From assembly GCA_021741075.1 (NCBI GenBank), contig JAIOYO010000001.1, forward strand, positions 1-64,000: a stretch of 64,000 bases of DNA, given 5' to 3'. Source of the stretch: Flavobacteriales bacterium (lineage in GTDB: Bacteria; Bacteroidota; Bacteroidia; UBA10329). The notes under the pieces were generated by a model that did no database searches, had not been told where the DNA came from, and saw only the letters and a program-made list of their open reading frames with translations. This document shows positions 15,554-25,981 of this stretch, piece after piece (position 1 is the stretch's first letter; every line of letters starts with the position of its first letter). The position numbers and the translations under genes were made by a program.

Positions 15554-18400
15554 ATGATGAAAAAATATCTACTCGCTACAGTTGCTTTGTTCTCAGCTTT
15601 TGGGACATTTGCACAGAATTACGACAAATGTGCTGCCGACATTATTCTAAAACAGCAACTACAAGACCCAAAAGTTAAGGCCAAATACGAAGACTTTCAG
15701 GAAGCAGTTCAGCGTTATACAGCCGACCCTAGAGTTGCAGTAAGCAGAGATGAAAATGGCGTTCGAATCATTCCTGTGGTGTTTCATATTCTTCATAATG
15801 GAGGAAATGAGAACATCAGCCTGGCCAAAGTGCAGCAGCAAATGGATGTTTTGAATGCGGATTACAGACGATTAAACGCGGACACCGTAAATACGCCACA
15901 ACGTTTTTATGGCGATACTGAGTACACGCATTTTGTATTCAATTCCGATGACATTGCATCGTATGTAGATGATTCTGCATACGTTAAGTTGTATAACCGT
16001 TATGGAGAAAGCTTCGCATTCCATTTTAACAATGGAACAGGGGGATTAGCAGATACACTTGCCCCAAACTTCGATAACGTTATTGAAGTAAACATTTCAA
16101 ACAATGCAGATACAACAGATATTGCCATGGCTTTTGTGCAAGCAGTTAATGCTCAGAATGGGCTAAATGCCGAATATTCGAATGAGTCTGTGTTTGCTCA
16201 GGCACCAAATTTTACTGTTGATGGAGCAACAATACCATCATTGAACTACACTTCGGAACCTACTTTTACTACTAGTTGGAATGGAATAGATACGGACACT
16301 ACATGGTCGCCCGAACTTACATTGGTTCTTTTTGAGAATGCTCAATTCCCGTTGGTTCCAACAGACACATTTCAAGTATTTGATGCGGATTTGACGTACG
16401 ATGTTTTTGACGGAAGCGGAAACGTGCTTAGTACGGAAAGCTTTACTGCCGAGGGTTCCCTATCATTACAATTTACCCAAGTAACAATTTTCTACGGTCA
16501 GCACCGCGTTGATGTGAAAACAGACGGACTTGGTTACACAGAAGATGTGCTTGTTGCTGGATTATGGCCAGTAACTTCTACCATCGATCAACAAGGAAGC
16601 TATATACCTGCCGACTGTAATATTGAGTTTAGATTGGCTACCAAAGACCCAATGGGTAACTGTACAGATGGTGTTGTGCGCAAGTTTACATCAAAGACAA
16701 ATGATGTTAATGATGGAACTGGTTTTAAGGCTGAAAGCTATTGGAATGCCTATAGTTATTTGAATATTTGGTCTGTTGGAAGCATCAACGTTGGTAGCAC
16801 CGTTGGAACAACATTGGGCTATGCCCAGTTTCCTGGTACAGGACTACTTTCTACTGACGGAATTACGGTTCTGTCTAGTAATATCAACACCGCAACAAAT
16901 GGTGGTAGAACCGCAACGCACGAAGTTGGTCACTGGTTAAGCCTTATTCATATTTGGGGAGATGCAGAGTGTGGTTCGGATAACGTTTTTGATACTCCAG
17001 TTGCACAAGAACCAAATTTCAACGTTTGCGGAAATGTTGGTTCACCACTTCATACACAACCGTACCACCTTGGAGTTTGTGACCCAAACAACCCTGATGG
17101 AGAGATGTTTGACAACTACATGGATTATTCGAGCGATTTCTGTCAGAATATATTCACCAGAGGTCAAAAAGCTAGAATGGATTTCACCCTTCATGGCGAT
17201 GCTACAGGTCCTGGATACCGTTCTTACTTGGTTTCTCAAGAAAACTTGGAAAATACAGGGACAGCAGACCCTTACATCGTTCCAGAATGTGCTCCTATTT
17301 CAGGATTCTACTTTGATCAGTCTGGCGATTTTGCAACACAGAAAATGATTTGCGCTGGCGAAAGTGTTGACTTTGAAGAAAGCGCTTACAACGGTACTGT
17401 TGATGATTATGCTTGGACTTTTGAAGGAGGAAATCCAGGGTCTTCTACCAATGCCAATCCTGCCAACATCAGCTACGACAATCCAGGAGTATATGATGTG
17501 TCGTTGACAGTAAGCAATGGTCTCGGACAAAGTAGCAAAACGGCCAATGATATGATTATCGTAAGTTCATCCTCAGCACAGTTCCAAAGCTCGTGGGGAT
17601 ACGTAGAAAGCTTTTGGTCTGAGCAAGATTTTATCGATGATTATGTTGTTTTTAATCAAGACAATTCGAGCAATAAATGGGAATGGTACAAGGGACCAAA
17701 TGCTGGAAGCACTGGATGGGAATCTGTGAGAATGAATAATCTTTACAATTGGGGCGAAGAAATTGATGAATTGATTTCGCCATCATACGATTTGAGCACC
17801 ATTGATAGTCCTACTTTGAAGTTCCGTTATTCTGGAGCAGCATTTAATAACACGCCTCAAGATGAACTCAGAATTATGTTATCTGACGACTGTGGTGAGT
17901 CTTGGCAAACACGTGAAACGTTCTCGGAATTTGAATTAACAAACGCAGGACTTTCTTCTGGCAGTTATGTACCTAATGCTGCAAGCACTTGGACAGACGC
18001 TAGCGTTGCCTTGGGATCGTTTGCAAACAAGCCAAACGTGCGTATTAAGTTCCGTTGGATTTCTGGTGCAGAACCGAGCAACAACTTCTACTTGGATGAT
18101 ATTACCATCTCTAACAGCCCATTGGGAATGGAAGATTTGGAAAACATTATTGACCTAAACGTTGCGCCAAACCCAACTGCCGGACTTGCTAACGTAAGCA
18201 TGACCTTGCCAGACGATGCTAACGTAACGATGGAAGTGATTGATGTACTTGGAAAGAATGTAAACCCATTGTTTTCTAAAAGTATGAGCAACGGAACACA
18301 CCGATTTGATGTAGACATGTCTAACCATAGCGTGGGCGTTTATTACCTCCGTATTTTGGTGGATAACGACATGATTATGAAGAAAATCGTTAAGAACTGA
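15554..18400 (+). CDS. Secreted M43-type (pappalysin-like) metalloprotease with PKD domain and T9SS sorting signal
   Basis: The precursor has 948 aa with signal peptide MMKKYLLATVALFSAFGTFAQ. The metzincin site is H456-E-V-G-H-W-L-S-L-I-H466, with catalytic Glu457. The family usually has Gly where Ser463 stands. The Met-turn is DNYMDYSSD. A PKD-like domain follows (VDFEESAYNGTVDDYAWTF ... GVYDVSLTVSNG), then an immunoglobulin/MAM-like region (LRIMLSDDCGESW) and a T9SS type A C-terminal domain (LNVAPNPTAGLANVSM ... GVYYLRILV). The protein should be exported by Sec, then T9SS, and act outside the cell. About 250 residues inserted between the prodomain-like start and the catalytic site are unrecognised. 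Confidence 0.92.
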   Translation: MMKKYLLATVALFSAFGTFAQNYDKCAADIILKQQLQDPKVKAKYEDFQEAVQRYTADPRVAVSRDENGVRIIPVVFHILHNGGNENISLAKVQQQMDVLNADYRRLNADTVNTPQRFYGDTEYTHFVFNSDDIASYVDDSAYVKLYNRYGESFAFHFNNGTGGLADTLAPNFDNVIEVNISNNADTTDIAMAFVQAVNAQNGLNAEYSNESVFAQAPNFTVDGATIPSLNYTSEPTFTTSWNGIDTDTTWSPELTLVLFENAQFPLVPTDTFQVFDADLTYDVFDGSGNVLSTESFTAEGSLSLQFTQVTIFYGQHRVDVKTDGLGYTEDVLVAGLWPVTSTIDQQGSYIPADCNIEFRLATKDPMGNCTDGVVRKFTSKTNDVNDGTGFKAESYWNAYSYLNIWSVGSINVGSTVGTTLGYAQFPGTGLLSTDGITVLSSNINTATNGGRTATHEVGHWLSLIHIWGDAECGSDNVFDTPVAQEPNFNVCGNVGSPLHTQPYHLGVCDPNNPDGEMFDNYMDYSSDFCQNIFTRGQKARMDFTLHGDATGPGYRSYLVSQENLENTGTADPYIVPECAPISGFYFDQSGDFATQKMICAGESVDFEESAYNGTVDDYAWTFEGGNPGSSTNANPANISYDNPGVYDVSLTVSNGLGQSSKTANDMIIVSSSSAQFQSSWGYVESFWSEQDFIDDYVVFNQDNSSNKWEWYKGPNAGSTGWESVRMNNLYNWGEEIDELISPSYDLSTIDSPTLKFRYSGAAFNNTPQDELRIMLSDDCGESWQTRETFSEFELTNAGLSSGSYVPNAASTWTDASVALGSFANKPNVRIKFRWISGAEPSNNFYLDDITISNSPLGMEDLENIIDLNVAPNPTAGLANVSMTLPDDANVTMEVIDVLGKNVNPLFSKSMSNGTHRFDVDMSNHSVGVYYLRILVDNDMIMKKIVKN

Positions 18401-18422
18401 TAATAGTTTGAAATCAATCTGC

Positions 18423-18455
18423 AAAGCCTCCCGATATTTCGGGAGGCTTTTTTTT
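18423..18455 (+). terminator. Rho-independent terminator after the metalloprotease
   Basis: AAAGCCTCCCGA (18423-18434) and TCGGGAGGCTTT (18439-18450) form a perfect 12-bp stem with a 4-base loop and a T tail. It separates the protease transcript from gap. Confidence 0.9.
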
Positions 18456-18475
18456 AACCCGAAAACTTTAGAAAG

Positions 18476-19465
18476 ATGAGAGTAGCAATAAACGGTTTTG
18501 GACGAATTGGAAGAATAACCATGCGTGCCTTGCTTAAGAAGCAAGGAGTGGAGGTGGTGGCCATTAACGATCTTACGGATGTGAAGACCCTTGCCCATCT
18601 CTTCAAGTACGATTCTGTTCATCGTCAGTTTGATGGAACAGTAGAACCGAAAACAAACGCCATCCAATTCAATGGAAAAGAAGTGCAAGTTTTTGCCGAG
18701 CGCGACCCGTCCAAACTACCATGGAAAGCATTGAATGTGGACGTGGTTATAGAATCCACTGGTCTTTTCAGAGACCGAGCCTCTGCATCTGCCCATTTAA
18801 AAGCAGGAGCAAGACAGGTGGTTATTTCTGCACCGGCAAAGGATAAAGACATTCCTTCTATTGTGCTTGGGGTGAATGATGATGCGATTGACTTAAAGGC
18901 AGAAATCATCAGCAACGCGTCTTGTACCACCAATTGTGCTGGGCCTATGGTAAAGGTTTTGGAAGATGCCGTACATGTTGAAAGCATCTTCGTTTCTACC
19001 GTTCATTCCTACACAGGCGACCAACGTTTGCACGATTCGCCACACTCAGATTTGAGAAGAGCGCGAGCAGCGGCCAATTCCATCATTCCCACATCAACAG
19101 GGGCTGCCAAGGCGTTGGGTAGAATTTTCCCACATTTAGAAGGACATTTAGGAGGTGCTGGAATTCGCGTGCCAGTTCTCAATGGTTCGCTCACTGACCT
19201 TACCTGCATCGTTCGTTCAGACATTGATGAAGCTGGCGTAAATGCTCTCTTCAAAGCGGCAGCAGAAGGCCCCATGAAAGGCATTCTTCAATACACCAAT
19301 GAACCCATCGTTTCGTGCGATATTATCAGCAATCCTCACAGCTGCATTTTCGATTCGGAACTCACTTCCGTTATCGGTAAAATGGTAAAAGTGGTGGGGT
19401 GGTACGATAACGAAGCTGGTTATTCGAATAGAATGGCTGACCTTATTGTGAAGTTGGGGAAGTAA
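18476..19465 (+). CDS. gap: Glyceraldehyde-3-phosphate dehydrogenase, type I
   Basis: This 329-aa glycolytic enzyme has the NAD-binding start RVAINGFGRIGRITMRALL and the catalytic cysteine in NASCTTNCAGP (about Cys150). Further conserved blocks are SSTGAAKALG-like TSTGAAKALGRIFP and WYDNEAGYSNRM. The start ATG follows GAAAG directly. The end overlaps the convergent lpxH-type gene by 23 bp. Confidence 0.97.
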   Translation: MRVAINGFGRIGRITMRALLKKQGVEVVAINDLTDVKTLAHLFKYDSVHRQFDGTVEPKTNAIQFNGKEVQVFAERDPSKLPWKALNVDVVIESTGLFRDRASASAHLKAGARQVVISAPAKDKDIPSIVLGVNDDAIDLKAEIISNASCTTNCAGPMVKVLEDAVHVESIFVSTVHSYTGDQRLHDSPHSDLRRARAAANSIIPTSTGAAKALGRIFPHLEGHLGGAGIRVPVLNGSLTDLTCIVRSDIDEAGVNALFKAAAEGPMKGILQYTNEPIVSCDIISNPHSCIFDSELTSVIGKMVKVVGWYDNEAGYSNRMADLIVKLGK

Positions 19466-20207
19466 CGATCTCCACCTTCAATTCCTCTCCATCCCAAACG
19501 GCAAAGTGCGGTTCTTTAAACCAATGTCCGAGGTTAATGTAGCGCGAATTGTTGCCCACAACCCTGTCTAGTACCAAATGGCGGTGGCCAAAAATGAAGT
19601 AGTCGAAGTGTTCGGTTTGGAGCGTGTTTTTGCAGTATTGTAAGAGCCACTCGTTGTCGTCTCCATTGTAAATCTCGTCTGCTGCAAGGTTGGCATGACG
19701 GCTGCGACCACTCCAGAAATTGGCAAGACCAACGCCAATATCGGGGTGCAACCATTTAAACAGCCAAATACAAACGGGGTTTGAGAATACCTTCTTAATA
19801 AACTTGTAGCTGTGGTCGCCAGGACCAAGACCATCACCATGGCCAATAAAGAACTTCTTGCCGTTCCATGATTTTGTAATTGGCTTTCTGTGCATTTTTA
19901 CTCCCAGTTCTTCTTCAAAATAGGAGAACATCCACATGTCGTGGTTGCCTGTAAACACATGCATCTGAATTCCCTTGTCGCACAGCTCGGCCATCTTGGC
20001 CTGAAACCGTACAAATCCTTTGGGAACAACGGTTTTGTATTCGTACCAGAAATCGAAGAGGTCGCCCACGAGATAGACTTCAGCAGCATCTTTAGAAACA
20101 TCATCCAACCATTTAACCAGCAGTCGTTCTCGTTCGCGACTGGTTTCCTTATTCGGAACGCCTAAATGAAAATCGGATGCAAAGTAGATTTTGGTTCTGT
20201 CAGACAT
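19443..20207 (-). CDS. UDP-2,3-diacylglucosamine hydrolase-like metallophosphoesterase
   Basis: This 254-aa calcineurin-like phosphoesterase has metal-binding motifs SDFHLG (N-terminus), GDLFDFWYEY, GNHDMW, GHGDGLG and GHRH in LpxH order. LpxH makes lipid X in lipid A synthesis at the inner membrane face. The ATG at 20207 overlaps the M1 peptidase stop (TGATG), so the two genes are translationally coupled; a TTG lies one codon earlier. LpxH activity is the likely call, although related Bacteroidota paralogues exist. Confidence 0.85.
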   Translation of the reverse strand: MSDRTKIYFASDFHLGVPNKETSRERERLLVKWLDDVSKDAAEVYLVGDLFDFWYEYKTVVPKGFVRFQAKMAELCDKGIQMHVFTGNHDMWMFSYFEEELGVKMHRKPITKSWNGKKFFIGHGDGLGPGDHSYKFIKKVFSNPVCIWLFKWLHPDIGVGLANFWSGRSRHANLAADEIYNGDDNEWLLQYCKNTLQTEHFDYFIFGHRHLVLDRVVGNNSRYINLGHWFKEPHFAVWDGEELKVEIVTSPTSQ

Positions 20208-23200
20208 CAATCCAATAATTGTTTCAAGCGTTGCTGCGGTTTCAGTTCGTTGAGGTTGAAGGTAAAACGAATTTGTTGTCCATAATTGTATGTGTTCAAT
20301 TTCACGTCTTCGCGCACATCTTTCGAATAAAGGAAAGGGAAATGCACTTCCAAAACGTCTCGCACCACAATCACACTTACCCCAAACTCTGCCAAAAATA
20401 ACTGCGACCCTGGGAAGGCAGTTTTGGCACCTGCGTATGTGCCGATACTTGCAAAAAACTCAAGCGGCAACCAGCGATAAAGAGTAGACGAGAGGTTGAG
20501 TGCAACAATCCAATCATTCGAACTTCCGATTATCATCCTACTCTTAAAACCACCATCGGCTTCCATAATCTGTTGTTCCAAAAAACCATTGCCTGGATTT
20601 CTGCCAATAAACGTTCCATCGTAGAGGTAATCTTGATATTCTAAGAACGAATTCATTCTAAAATTGAACCCACGACTGGAAGAACGCATGAAGAATTTGC
20701 CTGCAAAAAGGCGTGCTCTAAATCCGTATCCCTTCTTGAATTTGAAACGGTAGATAGCTTCTACACTGAGTTTTGCTTCATTGTTGAGCCAATGTAAATC
20801 GGTGTTCAGCTCTCCAACATGGGGCGAGAAATGTGATTTCCAGTGATAGGTCATCTGCGGAATATTACGCACCATTTCTCCCTGTTCGGTAAAATAGGTG
20901 GTGTTGCGCAAGCGGAAACTGTGCTCTGCTTGGTTTCTGCGTTTGCGCGGATGAAAATCGAACCGCACAAATTCTCGTAAGAGATTGCGAGGAACCTGCG
21001 GACTGAATTTGTCGGAAGCATTATAGTACGGCCATACCCGCCCCACGTTAAATCGTTGCCCTTCTAAACCAACCGTTACGTTCGGAAATTTTTGGTCTTG
21101 ATGGAATGTGTAGGCAATTCGCCCCGAACCCGTAATGGTCTTTGACTTAAAGGCGTACATGGGCATAATCATGTAAGAAAACTTATTCTGAGGAAGGATG
21201 TCGTTGTAAATAGCGCCTCCAAGCATAAAACCATCGTAGGTATTCCAGCCAATAGTTGGTGCCATGGCAAACTGCGTACGATACGGGTCTTCGAAGTAGA
21301 ACACAAATCTGGGTTGTATCGGTTCCACTTTTCGGAAGGCTCCTCTAACCCGCATGGTGTTGTTTTTCCTATTGATGTCTGGAATGACTTCGTATGCATC
21401 TATAATAATGCGGTCGCAATCTGTGCAGTCAATATCAACCCATTCTGCTGTCCGCGTTCCATCAAACCATTGGGTAGATAGGGTGTCATTGCCACGAATT
21501 GTGGTAATAGGGAAGGGGCCATCTACCTTGCCGTGGTTCTGGATTTTAACTCTCACTTTGTCTGTTTCACGTTCTAATCGAGCAATGGAATAGTCCATTT
21601 TATCTGCACTTCGGATAACCCCATCAAAAAACCATTTCAACGAATCGTCAGTAACCTCAATGGCAACGGCTTCAAAATCTTTTGGCTGCGGATGCTTGAA
21701 CTTCCATTTCTGGAAATACGCAGACATGATTTCGTTCATTTTGTTTTCTCCCAAATATGCCATCAAATAGTTGAAGGCATAGGCGGTTTTTACATATACA
21801 ATGCTGCCATAATTGGTACTCGTGTATTCGTTTGAAGGCAATTCGATGGGTTGGTCAGTATTTGCTCGGGCTGCCACGTTGTATACGTGCTGCCCCAAGC
21901 TGCTGTGTTTCATGTTGTACACTCCCGCCAATTTCATTCCCAAATTCATCAACTTGCTGCCGCCATATACATCGCGCAGCATAAGGTTGGGGAACTTCCG
22001 CTTCATGTAGCGCGCTTCTATGAAGGAGTTCAAACCCTCGTCCATCCACGGATGGTCGCGCTCGTTGCTTGCCAGTATTCCGTAAAACCAATTGTGTCCC
22101 ACTTCGTGCATAATTACTTCTTCCAACGAAATCGCATTGCCGCTCTCTCCAATCAGTGTTACGTTCGGATATTCCATGCCGCCACCTTCAGAGAGCACGC
22201 CATCCACAGCCGTTACATGGTTGTAGGCATAATCGCCAACCCAAAGAGAATAGTAGTAGGTGGCATCATTCAAATATTCGATGGAGTTCTTCCACAAGTC
22301 GGCCTCATTGTTCGTAAACATAGCCCAAGTTGTCACTTTTCTGCCAGAATGCGGCAACGCCACTTCTCCTTTCAGTACATGGTACCGCTTGTCGGCAAAC
22401 CACCCAAAATCATGTACGTTTTCTTGATGATAGTGAAGCGTTTTTAGGTTTGTGGATGATGGAGGGAAGGATAAATCGGGATAGTTGAATTCCGCAATGG
22501 CTTCGGTTTCCTTCACCTTCTCGTCCAACCAGGCGAGTTCCTTTTCTCCATTCACGAGGTCGCCAGTAGCACCAACCACATAGTTTTCTGGAAGGGTGAT
22601 ATGCACATCAAATGTTCCAAACTCAGAATAGAACTCGCCTTGACCAAGGTAGGGCATCTGGTGCCAGCCATCCTTGTCCAAAACCGCTGGCTTTGGGTAC
22701 CATTGAGTAATCTGATAAGCTTGGTCTAAATGTCCTAGACGTGAGAAAATCCCCTTTGGAATCTGTACTCTAAAAGGCGTTGTAATCGTAATTCGCTGGC
22801 CTGGTTCTAAAGGTTCATTAAGAATAACCCGGCAGATGTCTTTGTTCTTGGAATCGATTTCTATCCTAGCCTTCTGATCATTTACTTTAAAATCGAGGCT
22901 ATCAATCCAACCTCTATCTCGATACTGAGAAAAGAAAAGGGTGAGGTCGTCATCCTCCCGCATTTGTTTGGCCAAGGCAGATTTTCCATCCTTGTAGGCA
23001 TTGGGCCAAATATGAAACCAGATGAAGGTGATTGTTGAGTTTGAGTTGTTTACGTATTCGATGGTTTCGGAAGCATGCAGTACGTGGTTCTCATCATCCA
23101 ATGAAACATGAATTTCGTAGTTAACTTCTTGCTGGAAGTAGTCCTGAGCTGAGAGGGAAAAAGGGAAAAGGAGGAAAAGGAAAAACGGTCTGAATGTCAT
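20207..23200 (-). CDS. Exported M1-family metallopeptidase
   Basis: The protein has 997 aa from ATG 23200, with signal peptide MTFRPFFLFLLFPFSLSAQ. The zinc site is HEVGHNWFYG followed 18 residues on by the Glu ligand in DEGLNSF, at about residue 363 onward. The substrate-binding GxMEN motif is present as GGGMEYPN. After the gluzincin domain comes a long C-terminal region (about 600-997) rich in aromatic strands, typical of a subgroup with a barrel-like extension. The frame continues upstream to 23266, but those residues (RGTKQSFTGR) are the usual translation of a REP-like repeat, so ATG 23200 is chosen; it lies inside the repeat end. Confidence 0.9.
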   Translation of the reverse strand: MTFRPFFLFLLFPFSLSAQDYFQQEVNYEIHVSLDDENHVLHASETIEYVNNSNSTITFIWFHIWPNAYKDGKSALAKQMREDDDLTLFFSQYRDRGWIDSLDFKVNDQKARIEIDSKNKDICRVILNEPLEPGQRITITTPFRVQIPKGIFSRLGHLDQAYQITQWYPKPAVLDKDGWHQMPYLGQGEFYSEFGTFDVHITLPENYVVGATGDLVNGEKELAWLDEKVKETEAIAEFNYPDLSFPPSSTNLKTLHYHQENVHDFGWFADKRYHVLKGEVALPHSGRKVTTWAMFTNNEADLWKNSIEYLNDATYYYSLWVGDYAYNHVTAVDGVLSEGGGMEYPNVTLIGESGNAISLEEVIMHEVGHNWFYGILASNERDHPWMDEGLNSFIEARYMKRKFPNLMLRDVYGGSKLMNLGMKLAGVYNMKHSSLGQHVYNVAARANTDQPIELPSNEYTSTNYGSIVYVKTAYAFNYLMAYLGENKMNEIMSAYFQKWKFKHPQPKDFEAVAIEVTDDSLKWFFDGVIRSADKMDYSIARLERETDKVRVKIQNHGKVDGPFPITTIRGNDTLSTQWFDGTRTAEWVDIDCTDCDRIIIDAYEVIPDINRKNNTMRVRGAFRKVEPIQPRFVFYFEDPYRTQFAMAPTIGWNTYDGFMLGGAIYNDILPQNKFSYMIMPMYAFKSKTITGSGRIAYTFHQDQKFPNVTVGLEGQRFNVGRVWPYYNASDKFSPQVPRNLLREFVRFDFHPRKRRNQAEHSFRLRNTTYFTEQGEMVRNIPQMTYHWKSHFSPHVGELNTDLHWLNNEAKLSVEAIYRFKFKKGYGFRARLFAGKFFMRSSSRGFNFRMNSFLEYQDYLYDGTFIGRNPGNGFLEQQIMEADGGFKSRMIIGSSNDWIVALNLSSTLYRWLPLEFFASIGTYAGAKTAFPGSQLFLAEFGVSVIVVRDVLEVHFPFLYSKDVREDVKLNTYNYGQQIRFTFNLNELKPQQRLKQLLD

Positions 23201-23270
23201 TGCGAAGAAGGAACGACTGAAGCTATCTCTTACTCGACCCGTGAAAGATTGCTTCGTTCCTCGCAATGAC
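23196..23270. repeat. REP-like imperfect palindrome
   Basis: The arms GTCATTGCGA (23196-23205) and TCGCAATGAC (23261-23270) pair perfectly. Inner blocks GGAACGA/TCGTTCC and GAAGC/GCTTC continue the stem with a 4-base insertion on the left. The arm sequence is the widely dispersed CATTGCGAGGAACGAAGC type. A second, single-arm copy lies at 30244-30268. This one overlaps the start codon of the M1 peptidase gene. Confidence 0.8.
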
Positions 23271-23339
23271 TTGCTGTTTTAATTACGATGGTTCAGTTGT
23301 ATCTGTGCCATTCCACTCAGCCAAAGGAGGGAAAGGCGG

Positions 23340-24473
23340 TTACCCAAATATTTCTTTCAGCTTTTGCTCCAGTTGCTCACCTCGCAAACCTTTGGCGATA
23401 ATTACTCCGTTCTCATCCAAGAGGTAAGTCATTGGAATACCATCCAAATTATATGCTGGCACAAAGCTCGATTCCCAGAAACGGAGTTCTGAACCGTGCT
23501 TCCAAGTGAGGCCATCTTGCGCAATAGCTTCTATCCATTTGTCAGCACTTTGATCCAATGAAACGCCAAAAATCTCGAAGCCCTTGCTCTTGTATTTCGC
23601 ATAAAGTTTTACCACGTTCGGGTTTTCCATGCGGCATGGTTTGCACCAAGCTGCCCAAAAATCAATCATGGTAACTTTTCCTTTAAAATCAGAAAGCTTG
23701 ATGGTTTCTCCTTCTGGTGTTTTTAAAATCATTTCAGGAGCTACAGCGCCAATTTCTGTTCTTCCAGCGGCTTGTTGCTTTGAACGGATATCAACCAATT
23801 GTGTCTTAAATTGCTTCACGTAATCAGACTCTGGCATTGTTGCAGATAAATCTTCAGCCACTTTCTCATAAATAGCCAAATCCTGTGCTGGATTCAACGA
23901 CTGAACAGCAGAAAGTGCTGCCAATGAAGTTGGATTTTCATTAAGGAAAGCAAGCACAAATTGACGCTTCTCTTCTTGCATTGCCTGAAACATAACATCA
24001 ATTGCTTGGGCGATAGAATCCAAACGGGGATGTCCTTGTTGTTGATAAGCTTGAAAAGATTGTCTTAGACTATCAGTCTTAATGTAATCAGCTCTCAATT
24101 TTTGATCGAGGTAACGAAGTTTGGTAGAGCCTTCTGAACCTTCAACCTCATAACTCTGATAGAAATCCAATGCGTTTCCGCTTATTTCTGCCTTTTCGCC
24201 TTCGCTCAAGAGAAGAATCACGAAGTTGTTTTCGTTGATTTTCAATCGATAAAAACCTGGTTCGGTCATCTCACCAGCATTCAGTTTGAATTTGCCATTA
24301 GAGCCAACTTCTGCGGAGTCAATGGGGGTAACTGCCTTGGATGAAAGGTGCTCTAATCGAACGGTTTCTCCTTCAGCATTCAACAGATTTCCTGTTACAG
24401 TTGCTCCTTTTTGCGCGCATCCAACAAGGAAAAAAAGTACGGCTATCGGAATAAGTATGATTTGTTTCTTCAT
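23340..24473 (-). CDS. TlpA-like thioredoxin-fold lipoprotein with DUF4369-like domain
   Basis: The protein has 377 aa from ATG 24473, with lipobox FLVGC. A longer start at 24494 would precede the normal Lys-Lys n-region. The N-terminal beta domain (VTGNLLNAEGETVRLEHL ... GFYRLKINENNFVILLL) resembles DUF4369. The C-terminal half is a TlpA/ResA-type thiol-disulfide oxidoreductase with active site WCKPC in FWAAWCKPCRMENPNVV. It probably reduces periplasmic disulfides or heme-protein thiols from the membrane. It is the last gene downstream of gatB on this strand, 23 bp away. Confidence 0.9.
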   Translation of the reverse strand: MKKQIILIPIAVLFFLVGCAQKGATVTGNLLNAEGETVRLEHLSSKAVTPIDSAEVGSNGKFKLNAGEMTEPGFYRLKINENNFVILLLSEGEKAEISGNALDFYQSYEVEGSEGSTKLRYLDQKLRADYIKTDSLRQSFQAYQQQGHPRLDSIAQAIDVMFQAMQEEKRQFVLAFLNENPTSLAALSAVQSLNPAQDLAIYEKVAEDLSATMPESDYVKQFKTQLVDIRSKQQAAGRTEIGAVAPEMILKTPEGETIKLSDFKGKVTMIDFWAAWCKPCRMENPNVVKLYAKYKSKGFEIFGVSLDQSADKWIEAIAQDGLTWKHGSELRFWESSFVPAYNLDGIPMTYLLDENGVIIAKGLRGEQLEQKLKEIFG

Positions 24474-24517
24474 GATTCTTATAGTTGTTTCCACGAATTT
24501 CCTTCTCTTTGGGAAGG

Positions 24518-25981
24518 TCAGGATGGGCTGGTTTCTAATTTCTGTCTTACTAATTGATTGGCCAGTTTTGGGTCGGCCTTTCCTTTGCTCAATTTCATTA
24601 CTTCGCCCATAAAAAGACCAAGTACACCTTTCTTTCCACCACGGTATTCTTCCACCTTATCAGGATAGGCCGCTAGTGCTGCATCAACCCATTCTTCCAA
24701 TTGTCCGCTGTCGCTTTCTTGAATCAGGTCGAGGCTTTGCGCGATGGCCAATGGTGCTTTCTCTGGTGATTTGCACAACTCTGGAAAGAGTTTTTGTGAT
24801 GCAGCCGAGTGACTAATCTTTCCATCATCTATTAGTGCAATAAGTTCGGCAATGGTCTTTGGTTTCACAGGGAAATCCTCCATGTGAACGGCAAACTCAT
24901 TCAGATATGATTTGATGTCGCCTGTCACCCAGTTAGATGCGGCCTTGTAATTCTTGGTATGAGAACTGAGTTCGTTGAAGTACAGCGCCACAGGTTTGCT
25001 TTCGGTCAGCACGCCCGCATCATATTCATTTAAACCGAAATCTTTCATGAATTTATTGTGCAATTCGTTCGGCAATGCTGGCATGGTTGCTTTTACTTCG
25101 GCAATCCATTTTGCATCCACTATAACTGGCGGAAGGTCTGGCTCTGGAAAGTAGCGGTAATCGTTGGCCATTTCCTTGCTTCGCATCACGAAGGTTGTGC
25201 CTTTTCCAGCATCAAAGCTCCGTGTATCCTGACTGATTTCTTTTCCCTCTTCTAGCTCGGCAATCTGTCTATCAATTTCGAATTCAATGGCACGTTGCAC
25301 GTTTCGGATGGAGTTCATGTTCTTAACTTCAACTCTTCGTCCAAACTTAGTCGCACCTTTCAACATCACCGAGATGTTGGCATCGCAACGGAGGCTTCCT
25401 TCCTCCATATTGCCATCACAAATATCTAGGTAACGTACCAATTTTCTCACCTCAGAAATATATGCGTACGCTTCTTCTCCACTTCTTATTTCAGGCTCGG
25501 AAACTATCTCTAACAGGGCAACGCCAGCACGGTTTAAATCAACCAATGTATCGAATGGGTCGGTGTCGTGCATACTTTTTCCAGCATCTTCTTCCATGTG
25601 GATGCGGGTGAGATGAATGTTCTTTTCTTGGCCATTCTCCAACTTAATGGTAATAAATCCGCCAGTACAAATGGGTGTTGTGTCCTGCGTAATCTGGTAT
25701 CCCTTAGGCAAATCTGCGTAGAAGTAATTCTTGCGCGCATATTCGTTTCGCTCGCGGATGTTGCAGCCGCAGGCTAATCCTAATTTGATAGCGCTATCAA
25801 TCACTGCACGGTTCACTTTTGGAAGCGTTCCCGGATGCCCAAGCGTAATTACACTCACATTGCTGTTTGGCATTCCGCCAAATTCGGTGCTATCGCTGCT
25901 GTATGCCTTTGAATTTGTCAAAAGCTGCATATGAACTTCAAGCCCAATTACGGGCTGATATTTATCTCTTTTATCACTCAT
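24518..25981 (-). CDS. gatB: Aspartyl/glutamyl-tRNA amidotransferase subunit B
   Basis: GatB is the kinase/tRNA-binding subunit of the GatCAB complex that converts Glu-tRNAGln (and Asp-tRNAAsn) to the amide form. From ATG 25981 it has 487 aa. Blocks include [60 protein letters not shown] and the C-terminal YqeY-like tail ending QKLETSP. ATG 25981 overlaps the accA stop by 8 bp, so translation is coupled. The longer frame to 26023 lies inside accA. Confidence 0.96.
   Translation of the reverse strand: MSDKRDKYQPVIGLEVHMQLLTNSKAYSSDSTEFGGMPNSNVSVITLGHPGTLPKVNRAVIDSAIKLGLACGCNIRERNEYARKNYFYADLPKGYQITQDTTPICTGGFITIKLENGQEKNIHLTRIHMEEDAGKSMHDTDPFDTLVDLNRAGVALLEIVSEPEIRSGEEAYAYISEVRKLVRYLDICDGNMEEGSLRCDANISVMLKGATKFGRRVEVKNMNSIRNVQRAIEFEIDRQIAELEEGKEISQDTRSFDAGKGTTFVMRSKEMANDYRYFPEPDLPPVIVDAKWIAEVKATMPALPNELHNKFMKDFGLNEYDAGVLTESKPVALYFNELSSHTKNYKAASNWVTGDIKSYLNEFAVHMEDFPVKPKTIAELIALIDDGKISHSAASQKLFPELCKSPEKAPLAIAQSLDLIQESDSGQLEEWVDAALAAYPDKVEEYRGGKKGVLGLFMGEVMKLSKGKADPKLANQLVRQKLETSPS

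Noticed and set aside
21851..22447. 198-codon open frame opposite the M1 peptidase
   Set aside because: It is a shadow of a conserved coding region; its product has no recognisable motif.
23201..23266. N-terminal extension of the M1 peptidase
   Set aside because: The residues are the typical translation of a REP-like repeat and precede a normal signal peptide at ATG 23200.
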